A stretch of 19,426 bases of DNA from Acidisphaera sp035272265 (GTDB lineage Bacteria > Pseudomonadota > Alphaproteobacteria > Acetobacterales > Acetobacteraceae). A program made the position numbers and the translations under genes. Below the pieces are notes generated by a model. That model was not told the origin of the DNA. It worked only from the letters and a program-made list of their open reading frames with translations, and ran no database searches. This document shows, piece after piece, positions 8,089 to 15,613 of this stretch (its first letter is position 1; every line of letters starts with the position of its first letter). The stretch lies in the NCBI GenBank assembly GCA_035272265.1, contig DATEQV010000337.1:1-19426 (forward strand), given 5' to 3'.

Positions 8089-8505
8089 GTGAAACACGGG
8101 CAGCGGGCGGCCACTCTGTTGCGGCTGCGCGACCTGCAGCGCCGTGTGGCCGACCGCGCGCTGGCCGCCGAGTAGACGAAGCTGGCCGCCCGCGAAGCAG
8201 CGGCCGCCGCGGCCGAGGCGCAGACCCATGCGGAGTGGCGCGCCGCACACGCCCAGGCCCTGCCGTGCGACGCGTGGGCCGCACGCCAGCGCGCCCAGTT
8301 GAACGCCGCCACGCTGATGTGCAAGGAAGCCGCGGAACTTGTGGATCGGGCGCGTGCCGAGACAGTTGCGCGGCGGCAGGATCATGACGGCGCGCAGCGC
8401 ATCTGGAGAGCGGCCCGGGCGGCACAGCAGGCCGCCGAGGCCAAACAAGAGGACAGCCGGCTGCTCGAACTCGCCGTCAACCGCCGCGGCACGGCGCGGA
8501 CCTAG
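8089..8505 (+). pseudogene. fliJ: fliJ-like gene interrupted by an in-frame amber codon
   Basis: Reading from GTG 8089, 22 bp after fliI, gives a 138-codon frame rich in Ala, Arg, Glu and Gln with heptad-like spacing, the length and coiled-coil character of the FliJ chaperone. It starts with ATLLRLRDLQRRVADRALAAE and ends AKQEDSRLLELAVNRRGTART. The frame is broken only by TAG at 8173-8175 (codon 29). The part after the stop keeps coding character and continues to the TAG at 8503-8505. Position right after fliI supports the identity; sequence similarity alone would not, because FliJ is weakly conserved. An internal ATG at 8299 could give 68 residues, but no good ribosome-binding site precedes it. 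A sequencing error, a real nonsense mutation or amber readthrough are all possible. Confidence 0.6.
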
Positions 8506-8559
8506 CGTGCCTGCGGCCTTCCTGACACGGCAGCGCGTCGCTGCGATGGAGCGCGGATA

Positions 8560-9867
8560 ATGCGTATCGCGATGGTCGGCGGGGGCTATGTCGGCCTCGT
8601 CTCGGCCGCCTGCTTCGCCGAGTTCGGCACCGACGTGACCGTCGTCGAGGCGGACCGGCAGAAGCTCGCCCAGCTGCAGGCTGGCGTCATGCCGATCTAC
8701 GAGCCCGGCCTCGAGAAGCTTGCCAACGGCAATGTGAAGGCCGGTCGGCTGACCTATACCGACGACCTCGCGACCGGCATCGCGGGCGCCGAAGCGGTCT
8801 TCATCGCCGTCGGCACCCCGACCCGCCGCGGCGACGGCCACGCCGACCTGTCGTATGTCTATTCCGCCGCCGAGCAGATCGCCGACGCGCTGACCGGCTA
8901 CGCGATCGTGGTGACGAAATCGACCGTGCCGGTCGGCACCGGGCGGCAGATCGCCGAGATCATCGCCGGCCGCCGCCCCGACCTCGAGTTCGACGTCGCG
9001 TCCAATCCGGAATTCCTGCGCGAGGGCGCGGCGATCAACGACTTCATGCGCCCCGACCGCGTCGTGATCGGCACCGAATCCGAGCGGGCGCGGGAGATCC
9101 TGCGCCGCCTCTATCGGCCGCTGTACCTGATCGAAGCGCCCGTCCTGTTCACCGGGCTGGAGACGGCGGAGCTGACGAAATACGCGGCGAACGCCTTCCT
9201 GGCGATGAAGATCACCTTCATCAACGAGATCGCCGACCTGTGCGAGAAGCTCGGCGCCGACGTGCACGACATCGCCCGCGGCATCGGCCTGGACGGGCGC
9301 ATCGGCCGCAAGTTCCTGCACGCCGGCCCCGGCTTCGGGGGCAGCTGCTTCCCGAAGGACCTGCTCGCACTCACTCGCATCGCGCAGGACGCCGGCGCGC
9401 CGAGCCGCCTGGTCGAGGCCACCGCCGCCGTCAACGAGGCGCGCAAGGCGGGGATGGCCAACCGCGTCGTCGCCGCGTGCGGCGGATCGGTGCGCGGCAA
9501 GACGATCGCGGCCCTCGGCCTGACCTTCAAGCCGGGGACCGACGACATGCGCGAGGCGCCGAGCATTCCGATCATCGCCCGCCTGGTCGAATGCGGGGCC
9601 ACGGTGCGCGCCTTCGATCCGGAGGGCATGGCGGCGGCCAAGCCGATGCTGCCCGGACAGGTTGTCTATGCGACGACCGCGATGGACGCCGCCGCCGGGG
9701 CGGACGCCGTCGTGATGGTGACCGAGTGGAACGAGTTCCGCGCCATCGCGCCTGCGCGCCTCGCGCAGGCCATGCGCGGACGCGTGATCGTCGATCTGCG
9801 CAACGTGTGGGACCCGGCGGCGATGCGCGACGCCGGCTTCGCCTATTTCAGCGTCGGCCGGCGTTGA
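8560..9867 (+). CDS. ugd: UDP-glucose 6-dehydrogenase
   Basis: This cytosolic enzyme oxidises UDP-glucose twice with NAD+ to UDP-glucuronate, a precursor of capsule, exopolysaccharide and LPS sugars. The 435-residue length is typical. The Rossmann motif GGGYVGL (7-13) opens the protein, GTPTRRGDGHADLSYV lies at 85-100, and the catalytic block GPGFGGSCFPKDLLAL holds nucleophile Cys263, with Lys207 (TKYAAN) and Asp267 as expected catalytic partners. GGAG eight bases before the ATG supports the start. GDP-mannose dehydrogenase shares the fold, but the GGSCFPKD context and length favour UDP-glucose. It precedes a methyltransferase-glycosyltransferase gene by 30 bp, suggesting a shared glycan role. 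Confidence 0.92.
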   Translation: MRIAMVGGGYVGLVSAACFAEFGTDVTVVEADRQKLAQLQAGVMPIYEPGLEKLANGNVKAGRLTYTDDLATGIAGAEAVFIAVGTPTRRGDGHADLSYVYSAAEQIADALTGYAIVVTKSTVPVGTGRQIAEIIAGRRPDLEFDVASNPEFLREGAAINDFMRPDRVVIGTESERAREILRRLYRPLYLIEAPVLFTGLETAELTKYAANAFLAMKITFINEIADLCEKLGADVHDIARGIGLDGRIGRKFLHAGPGFGGSCFPKDLLALTRIAQDAGAPSRLVEATAAVNEARKAGMANRVVAACGGSVRGKTIAALGLTFKPGTDDMREAPSIPIIARLVECGATVRAFDPEGMAAAKPMLPGQVVYATTAMDAAAGADAVVMVTEWNEFRAIAPARLAQAMRGRVIVDLRNVWDPAAMRDAGFAYFSVGRR

Positions 9868-9897
9868 GACGCGCCGAACAGTAACGGGAGCAGCATC

Positions 9898-11643
9898 GTG
9901 TCCGCCACCCTCCAGGATCGCCGCCACGAGCTCGCCCTCGATCCCGAACTCGCCGAGCGCTATCCCGACGTCCCCAATCCCGACCTGCTGACCCGCATCC
10001 CCGTCTATGCCGGCGCGATCCTGGATGTCGGCTGCGGCACCGGCGCGCTCGGGCAGGCGTTCCGCGCCATCAATCCCAGGACGCTGCTGTTCGGCATCGA
10101 GCGCAACCCGCCCGTGGCCGCCATCGCCGCGCAGCGCTACGACGCGGTCGCGACGGTGGACGCCGAGGCGGTGACCGCACCGTTCGGCGACCGGCGTTTC
10201 GACTGCATCGTGTACGGCGACAGCCTGGAGCACTTCACCGATCCGTGGCGCGTGCTGCGCCAGCACGCCGGGAAGCTGACCGACGACGGCGTGGTGCTGA
10301 TCTGCCAGCCGAACGTGGAGCACTGGTCGCTGGTCGGGCGCCTGCTCGACGGCAGCTGGCGCTACGACCGGGTCGGTCTGCTCGATCGCGACCACCTGCG
10401 CTGGTTCAGCCTGGAGACGATGCGCGAGGCCATCGAAGGCGCCGGGCTGTCGCCCTGCGACGTGCATCCGCGCGTCTTCGACCGCGCGAACGCCGAGCGG
10501 TTCGCCAACCTGGCGGCCCCGGTCCTCGCCTCGTTCGGCCGCACGGCCGAGGATTACCTGACCCGCAGCGCCCCCCTGCAGTATGTCTGGCGCGCGGTCC
10601 GCACGCCGCGTCCCCGTATGGCGGTCGCGGCGACGATGCTGGCGCCGGTCGGCGGAGTGTCCGACCTGCGCATCGTCGAGCCGCTCGAAGCGCTCGCCAC
10701 CGATCCGCTGATCCGCACCAAGGTCCTCACGCCCACCGACACCACGCTGCCCATGGGCGGCGAGGAGAAGATCGTCGTGCTGCACCGGCCGATCCTGTCG
10801 GGCGAGGCCGGACTGCAGCGGCTCCGGCGGTTGCTGGCCGAGAACTGGGTGATCGTCACCGAGTTCGACGACCATCCCGACCACTTCCCGGCGCTGCGCG
10901 ACAACCCGCATTTCACCTTCGCCGGCGTGCACGCGCTGCAGGTCAGCACCGACGCCCTCGCCTCGGTGCTGCGCGAGCACAACCCCGAGCTGGCGATCTT
11001 CTCGAACGCCATCCGCGAGCTGCCGCCGCTGCGCAACTTCCGCGATCCGACGCGGGTCAAGCTGTTCTTCGGCGCGCTGAACCGGGAGGGAGACTGGGAG
11101 CCGTTCATGCCGGTGCTGAACGAGGTCGCGCAGCGCTTCGCCGACCGTCTGAGCTTCGAGGTGGTGCACGACCGCGCCTTCTTCGACGCCCTGGCGACAC
11201 CGCAGAAGACCTTCACGCCGACCTGCGACTACGCCCGCTACATGGAGCTGCTCGGCGGCTGTGAGATCGCGTTCATGCCGCTGCTGCCGACCTGGTTCAA
11301 CCGCACCAAGTCCGACCTGAAGTTCATCGAAACCGGCGCGTGCGGCGCGGCCGCGCTCGCCAGCGACGTGGTCTATGGCGACTCGATCGAGGACGGGCGC
11401 ACCGGCCTGGTGTTCCGCGACCCGGCGGAGCTGCGCGTGCGGCTGGAACGGCTGGTCCAGGTCCCGGCGGATGCCCGCGCGATCGGCCAGGCGGCGCGGG
11501 ACTACGTCGGCCAGGAGCGCATGCTCGCCTATCAGATCCTCGACCGCCGGCGCTGGTATTCGTCGCTCTGGCGCCGCCGCGAGGAGCTGACGGCGGCGCT
11601 GCTCGCCCGCGTGCCGGCCCTGCGCGCCGTCGTGCCGGCCTGA
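9898..11643 (+). CDS. Fusion of a class I SAM-dependent methyltransferase and a GT-B-like glycosyltransferase
   Basis: The 581-residue product starts at GTG 9898, preceded by GGGAG. Residues about 30-225 form a methyltransferase: motif I ILDVGCGTGALG (41-52), acidic Glu68 in IERN after strand 2, and YGDSLEHF (106-113) in the UbiE/UbiG style. Residues about 240-570 look like the two halves of a GT-B glycosyltransferase: a hypervariable N-half, then CEIAFMPL and SDLKFIETGACG (near 472-483) followed by DGRTGLVF, the usual donor-site layout. The second Glu of the EX7E motif is not evident, so activity is uncertain. The acceptor is unknown. Position after ugd and fliI suggests a surface-polysaccharide or flagellin-glycan role, which is inference. 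Confidence 0.8.
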   Translation: MSATLQDRRHELALDPELAERYPDVPNPDLLTRIPVYAGAILDVGCGTGALGQAFRAINPRTLLFGIERNPPVAAIAAQRYDAVATVDAEAVTAPFGDRRFDCIVYGDSLEHFTDPWRVLRQHAGKLTDDGVVLICQPNVEHWSLVGRLLDGSWRYDRVGLLDRDHLRWFSLETMREAIEGAGLSPCDVHPRVFDRANAERFANLAAPVLASFGRTAEDYLTRSAPLQYVWRAVRTPRPRMAVAATMLAPVGGVSDLRIVEPLEALATDPLIRTKVLTPTDTTLPMGGEEKIVVLHRPILSGEAGLQRLRRLLAENWVIVTEFDDHPDHFPALRDNPHFTFAGVHALQVSTDALASVLREHNPELAIFSNAIRELPPLRNFRDPTRVKLFFGALNREGDWEPFMPVLNEVAQRFADRLSFEVVHDRAFFDALATPQKTFTPTCDYARYMELLGGCEIAFMPLLPTWFNRTKSDLKFIETGACGAAALASDVVYGDSIEDGRTGLVFRDPAELRVRLERLVQVPADARAIGQAARDYVGQERMLAYQILDRRRWYSSLWRRREELTAALLARVPALRAVVPA

Positions 11644-11713
11644 GCCGCCGCCCGGCGCGGTGATGGGCTTGCGGGCTTGCGGCCGGGCCGCGTTTTCGTC
11701 CACATCGGCGCGT

Positions 11714-11754
11714 CTGGAGCGCGATCGGGTCTGATCGCCCCGATCACGCTCCAG
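11714..11754. terminator. Imperfect 16-bp inverted repeat, candidate terminator after the fliI-ugd gene run
   Basis: Left arm CTGGAGCGCGATCGGG (11714-11729) pairs with CCCGATCACGCTCCAG (11739-11754) with one mismatched position and a 9-nt loop. It begins 71 bp after the stop of the methyltransferase-glycosyltransferase gene. No T-tract follows. It could instead be a copy of a dispersed palindrome. Confidence 0.5.
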
Positions 11755-11908
11755 CTCAGGTTGGTTTCGCGTATGATTCACGGCTTCGACGATTCCGCCT
11801 TCGCCGATCATGCGCGGGGTTAGGGGGCGGCCTTGCTCGGCACCACGCGCCTGTCTCGCGCGATCCTGGCGTATCATCCCGGCGTCGCTTTCCCGCCGCA
11901 GGTGAGGT

Positions 11909-11930
11909 GGCCGGGACGGTGGTCCCGGCC
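11909..11930 (+). promoter_or_regulatory. Perfect 9-bp hairpin where the ribosome-binding site of the next gene should be
   Basis: GGCCGGGAC (11909-11917), loop GGTG, and GTCCCGGCC (11922-11930) form a very GC-rich stem-loop ending seven bases before the ATG at 11938. No ordinary Shine-Dalgarno lies between stem and ATG. It could restrain initiation, present an upstream GGTGAGGTGG to the ribosome, or lie within the gene if translation starts at GTG 11902 or TTG 11833. Confidence 0.4.
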
Positions 11931-11937
11931 CGTCGCC

Positions 11938-13604
11938 ATGCGCTGCCCCAACTGCCAGGACAACACGCCCAAGCCGCTCGTCGTCTCGGTCACCTGGAAG
12001 CCGGTGCAGGAGCCCGCCAACACCATCCGCGTGCTGCGCTGTCCCGCCTGCACCGCCTGCTTCTTCGAAGACCAGAAGCCGCCGGACTACACCGAGCCGA
12101 CGCTGCTCGAACGCGGCCGCGTGCCGTTCTACCTGCAGCAGGGCGCCGGCCTGTCGCTGATCACGCGCCCGCTCGCCTGCATCGAACGGCCGCCCGGCTC
12201 GACCTATCTCGAGGTCGGCTGCGGCTTCGGCTTCGGCATCGACTTCGCCGCCCACGCGAAGGGCTGGCGCGCGAGCGGCATCGACCCGGCACCGCTCTCG
12301 GCCGTCGGCCGCGAACTGCTGGGCGCGGACATCGCGCTGCGCTACCTGGTCGGCGAGGACGCCGCCGCGCACGATTGCGACGTGATCATGTCGTCCGAAA
12401 CCGTCGAGCACGTCCGCTCGCCCCGCGATTTCGTCCGCGTGCTGCGCTGGGCGCTGAAGCCGGGCGGCGTGCTGGTGCTCACCACGCCCGACGCCGACGC
12501 GGTGCGGCCCGAGACGCCCGAGGGTGCCCTGATCCCGCTGCTCTCGCCCGGCCTGCACCTGACGTTGCAGAGCAAGACCAGCCTGCGCGCCCTGCTGCGC
12601 GAGGCCGGCTTCCGCCATGTCGAGATCGAGCACGACGCCTACTCGCTGCTCGCCTTCGCCTCCGATGCGCCGCTGACCCTGACGCGCGATCCGCGCGCGA
12701 TCCGCGCGATCTATCGCGACTACCTCGAGGCCCGCGCCGCGGCGATGCCGGAGGACGGCGACCTGTTCCTCGGCACTGCCGGGCAGGGCGTGCTGGAGGC
12801 GGTCAACGACAGCGAGGACGGCCAGGCCGCGCGCATCTTCGCCCGCCTGTCCGACGTGTGCGCGCGGCGCTTCGGCATCGACCTCGACGCACCCGTCATC
12901 CCGCACGCCGCGTGGACGGCGAGCCTGGAGGAGCTGGCACGGCTGGTGCCGCTCAACCTCGCGGTGCTGATGTATGCGCGGGCGATGATGAGCCTGCGCT
13001 CCGGCGACGACGCGAGGGCCGAGGCGTGTCTGCGCACCTGCACGCAGGCGGCCGCGATCATGCGCCGCGCGCTCGCCGACATCGCGATCGCCGACGGGCT
13101 GACCGAGGACGTCGGCTGGGCGGCGTCGGCGGAGCTGTGCCTGTGCGTGGCCGGGCGCGGTGCGGCCGAGGCGATCGAGATGGTGCGCCAGTTGCCCGAC
13201 CCGCCGGGCGGCGCGGCGGCGATCGGGCGCAAGCGCGACATCCTCGCGAGGGCGCTGACGCTGCTGGTGACGCGCGGGCATTACGGACTCGCATCGGAGC
13301 TGATCGCGATGACCGGGCTGCGCGACTGGGACTGGGTGGAAGGCGACATGCCGCCGGCCGGGCCGGTCGCACGCGACGCGCTGTATTGCCTGGCCATCCT
13401 GGCGGTGCAGCCCGGCGGCGATGCCGGCCGCGCGCTGGGGTATTTGCGGCGGGTTCGCGAGGCTCCGGCGAGGCGGCGCCCGGCCCGGGCCTGCTCGCCG
13501 ACGTCGTGCGCACCGAGCAGCGCCTGCTGCGCGAGGCCGGACGCCTGCAGGAGGCGGACTCATTGCGTGATCGGTACGAGGGGCGCGAGGTCGCCGTCGC
13601 GTAG
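11938..13604 (+). pseudogene. Zinc-ribbon-like SAM-dependent methyltransferase with helical C-terminal region; frame broken near 13461
   Basis: From ATG 11938 the protein begins MRCPNC and has a second CPAC (35-38), a CxxC pair set like a zinc ribbon. A class I methyltransferase follows: motif I LEVGCGFGFG (91-100), SSETVEHV (152-159) and LKPGGVLVLTTP (173-184). From about 285 on it is Ala-rich and helical, possibly TPR-like, of unknown role. At codon ~508 the coding signal moves to another frame: restoring one G in the GG at 13461-13462 gives GSGEAAPGPGLLADVVRTEQ and a stop at 13602-13604, 556 codons in all. Left as is, the frame runs to 13662 with a Cys/Arg/Ser-rich tail unlike any folded protein. 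The deletion may be a sequencing error. Starts upstream (TTG 11833, GTG 11902) are possible but add no conserved-looking residues. Confidence 0.75.
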
Positions 13605-15008
13605 GCGGTCGGGCGGCTTGCTCCGAGGCACGGTATCGGCTGGGCGCCCGACGGGCGGGTGAACCGGCGCGGTTTCGTCCGCCGCCGAACCGTCCGGAGT
13701 TGGGTGCGCTTGCGTTGGGGCGCCGCCGGTGCGGCTGGCGCGCGGCGGAGGGATCGTCAGCCGGCCGGCGCCGATCCTGATGCTGGTCTTGCCGCCGGGC
13801 GGGTACGGAATCAGCGCGATGCGCACGGGGGCGGGCGCGGGTTCCGGTGTCGGCGCGATGGCGGGTGCGGTTTCGGGCGCGTCGGCAGGCGCGGCTTCGG
13901 ACGGGGGCGCCGACGGACCGGCCGTATGTGCGCCGTCGTCGCGACCGCACGCCGGAGGGTCGATTGTCGGTTCCGGAACTCCGTCGTTGCGATCGCGAGC
14001 CGGAGCGTCGGTCGTCGGCTCCGAAACTCCGTCGTTGCGGCCGCGAGCCGGAGCGTCGGTCGGTTCGACGGCGAGCGCGACCGGCGCGAGGGCCTCTTGT
14101 GGAGGCGCGGCGTCCGCCGTCGGCTCCGGCAGGCCGTCCGCACGAACCCCGTCATCGCGAGCCGCCGATTGGCGGCGTGGCGATCCAGGGCCGCGCGACA
14201 GACGTTTGCCACGTTGCCCTGGATCGCCACGGCGCTGCGCGCCTCGCGATGACGGGGAATCGGTTGCGTCCGTGACTTTCTCGCCGGGAAGCGGAGCGTC
14301 GTCGGCGAGCGGGTGGCGGAATGCGCGCTCCGCGCTTTTCCGCCCTACGACCTCGCGTTCGCGCGCCAACTCGCGGTCGCGCGCGCGGGCGCGTCTGCGC
14401 TGGGACATGCGCTGCAGCGTGCGGGTGTGGGCGCGTACGAGCTTGGCCTCGGCTTCGCGGCGCTCGACGATGAACCAGCGCTCGGTCGCGGGAGGGTATT
14501 CGCGCTTTCGGTCGCGCCAGCGCTTCCAGCCGAGCATGACCCAGATCGCCGGCGGCGGCCCGGGCTCGGGGGTCCTCGCGGCGCGCTGGCGGCGGCTTGT
14601 CTCGGCCCAGGCGCGGCGCTCGGCGAGCAGGCGCATCGACGCGCGCGTCGCCAGCCGGTGCAGGCGGCATTCGGCCTGCCAGTCGCCTGCGTTGGCGCGG
14701 CGGTAGAGGTCGCTTGCGTCGGTGCAGTGGGCGCAGCGGTGCCGCGTGGTGGGGTAGCGGGAGGCCTCGAGGTCGCACCAGGAATAGAGGTCGCGATGCC
14801 CCGTCGGCTTGCGGAACAGCCGTTGGGGCTTGGGCCGGCGTTCGCAGAACGCGTCCTGGATGATCTCGACGCGGAACATGCGCTCGCGCATGGACGCGGC
14901 GATCTCGGGGTCGGGCTCCGGTGTTTCGCGTACGCGGGTGCCGCGGGCGTAGGGGACCCGGAAGCTTTGGTAGAGCCGCTTGAGGAAGGGCGGCAGGAAG
15001 TCGAACAT
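13560..15008 (-). CDS. Unrecognised 482-residue protein with repeat-derived insertions in its C-terminal half
   Basis: I do not recognise this family. The ATG at 15006-15008 follows a strong AAGGAGGG. Residues 1-220 look like the original body: an amphipathic start (MFDFLPPFLKRLYQSF), Cys55, WCDL (77-80), HRCAHC (90-95) and AECRLH (112-117), which could be metal ligands, an aromatic-basic stretch WVMLGWKRWRDRKREY (156-171), then a long Arg/Glu-rich helix to 220. Residues about 222-232 translate a REP-like palindrome, 251-288 a 111-bp palindromic element, and 314-359 a 48-bp tandem repeat. A Pro/Ala linker and a C-terminal stretch (VRIALIPYPPGG) follow. The 3' end overlaps the frame-restored methyltransferase gene by 45 bp, tail to tail. 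Confidence 0.6.
   Translation of the reverse strand: MFDFLPPFLKRLYQSFRVPYARGTRVRETPEPDPEIAASMRERMFRVEIIQDAFCERRPKPQRLFRKPTGHRDLYSWCDLEASRYPTTRHRCAHCTDASDLYRRANAGDWQAECRLHRLATRASMRLLAERRAWAETSRRQRAARTPEPGPPPAIWVMLGWKRWRDRKREYPPATERWFIVERREAEAKLVRAHTRTLQRMSQRRRARARDRELAREREVVGRKSAERAFRHPLADDAPLPGEKVTDATDSPSSRGAQRRGDPGQRGKRLSRGPGSPRRQSAARDDGVRADGLPEPTADAAPPQEALAPVALAVEPTDAPARGRNDGVSEPTTDAPARDRNDGVPEPTIDPPACGRDDGAHTAGPSAPPSEAAPADAPETAPAIAPTPEPAPAPVRIALIPYPPGGKTSIRIGAGRLTIPPPRASRTGGAPTQAHPTPDGSAADETAPVHPPVGRPADTVPRSKPPDRLRDGDLAPLVPITQ
13933..14069. repeat. 48-bp tandem repeat, about 2.9 copies, inside the 482-residue gene
   Basis: Units begin CCGTCGT at 13933, 13981 and 14029; the third is cut at about 14069. 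On the minus strand each reads as a 16-residue unit of the form EPTTDAPARxRNDGVx. The length is a multiple of three, so copy-number change would keep the frame. The unit's CCGTCGTTGCG...CGCGAGCC resembles the outer arm of the palindrome at 14147-14257. Confidence 0.8.
14147..14257. repeat. 111-bp interrupted palindromic element within a coding sequence
   Basis: Outer arms CCCCGTCATCGCGAG (14147-14161) and CTCGCGATGACGGGG (14243-14257) are perfect over 15 bp. Inner arms TGGCGATCCAGGG (14178-14190) and CCCTGGATCGCCA (14217-14229) are perfect over 13 bp. The pattern (GTCATCGCGAG...GGCGATCCAGG) is like dispersed intergenic palindromes seen in many proteobacteria, and it reads in frame as SSRGAQRRGDPG on the minus strand. 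Confidence 0.8.
14315..14344. repeat. REP-like 30-bp palindrome, copy A (within the 482-residue gene)
   Basis: The sequence opens GGCGGAATGCGC and closes GCGCTTTTCCGCC, forming a GGCGGAA/TTCCGCC stem with an inner GCGCG/CGCGC pairing. It shares its core and the trailing CTAC with copies at 16727-16756, 17040-17065 and 17130-17155. Confidence 0.75.
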
Positions 15009-15054
15009 GGCCCCTCCTTTTCGGTCTGAATTCGCGGGCCCAAGGACTATAGGC

Positions 15055-15302
15055 CTGGACCTTGAGGGCGTCAAGGCTTTCTTTCTTGGGAATTTCCTCT
15101 CGCGGGCTCGCGCGCAGGAGCGGCGCGTGGCGATCCCAGGGTCGTGTCGCGCCCGCCAGGGCCTGATATCGGCAAAGGGCTGCGCGCCTTGCCATAACGG
15201 TGTGGGGTGGAGGCTGCCGGTCGCCCTCGGGGGAGGGTCGGGGTCGGCGGGTGCCGGTGCGGCGGCTGCTTCGCGGGCCTACGGCCGGGCAGCGGCAAGG
15301 CG
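15055..15302. repeat. ~248-bp dispersed element, copy 1
   Basis: It aligns along its length in direct orientation with 17166-17414, with scattered substitutions and a few 1-2 base indels. Shared landmarks are GTCAAGGCTTT, TTTCCTCTCG, GGCTCGCGCGCAGGAGCGGC, CCTGATATCGGCAAAGGGCT, GCCATAACGG and, at the right end, GGGCAGCGGCAAGGCG. It carries no transposase and no clear terminal inverted repeats. Both strands are partly open to translation, but the open frames differ between copies, so I treat it as non-coding. It lies 47 bp upstream of the 482-residue gene start and probably abuts its promoter. Confidence 0.85.
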
Positions 15303-15371
15303 GCGCCCGGTGCCGGACTGCTTGCCGACGTCGTGCGCACCGAGCAGCGCCTGCTGCGCGAGGGCGGACGC
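15298..15371 (+). pseudogene. Fragment duplicated from the 3' end of the zinc-ribbon methyltransferase gene
   Basis: This 74-bp segment matches 13471-13544 with about six mismatches. It reads LLADVVRTEQRLLRE in the frame that the intact methyltransferase would use. Homology extends weakly left into the GGCAGCGGCAAGGCG end of the dispersed element and stops on the right near 15372. It is a remnant without start or function. Confidence 0.75.
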
Positions 15372-15613
15372 ACGCAAGTCCCGGTCATCCACGCTTTGCC
15401 GTCTTGCGTTTAGGTCGGTGCATCCGGGCGAAACGCGAAATTCGGGACCTCGCCGGTCAACGTTTCGGTCTCGAAGAGGCCGAGCCTTCCGGCGGGTCGT
15501 GCTCCGCCGGATGCTGATGGCGACTTGACGGTCCGGAGGCGTTCTTTTCCATTCCACCAGCGTAGATTGCTGACCGTGACGGCTTCGATCCGAAAAGCTT
15601 CGGAGGCGTGCGT
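15372..15613. other. Intergenic stretch upstream of the secreted-protein gene
   Basis: No supported gene. A minus-strand frame (about 15600 to 15410, containing GRLGLFETETLTGEVP) has protein-like composition, but its upstream part only shadows the secreted-protein gene and no start signal is evident; it may be a gene remnant. GGAGG at 15602-15606 is the ribosome-binding site of the next gene. Confidence 0.35.

Noticed and set aside
6682..13950. A single minus-strand open frame of more than 2400 codons opposite fliI, ugd and the methyltransferase genes
   Set aside because: High third-position G/C in the plus-strand genes removes stops from one antisense frame. The translation is Arg/Gly/His/Asp-rich without domains, and the plus-strand genes are firmly identified.
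13933..14069. CRISPR-like array
   Set aside because: The 48-bp units are contiguous tandem copies with no unique spacers, and they code in frame.
15055..15302. Insertion sequence
   Set aside because: No transposase, no terminal inverted repeats and no target duplication are visible; length and structure fit a non-autonomous dispersed repeat.
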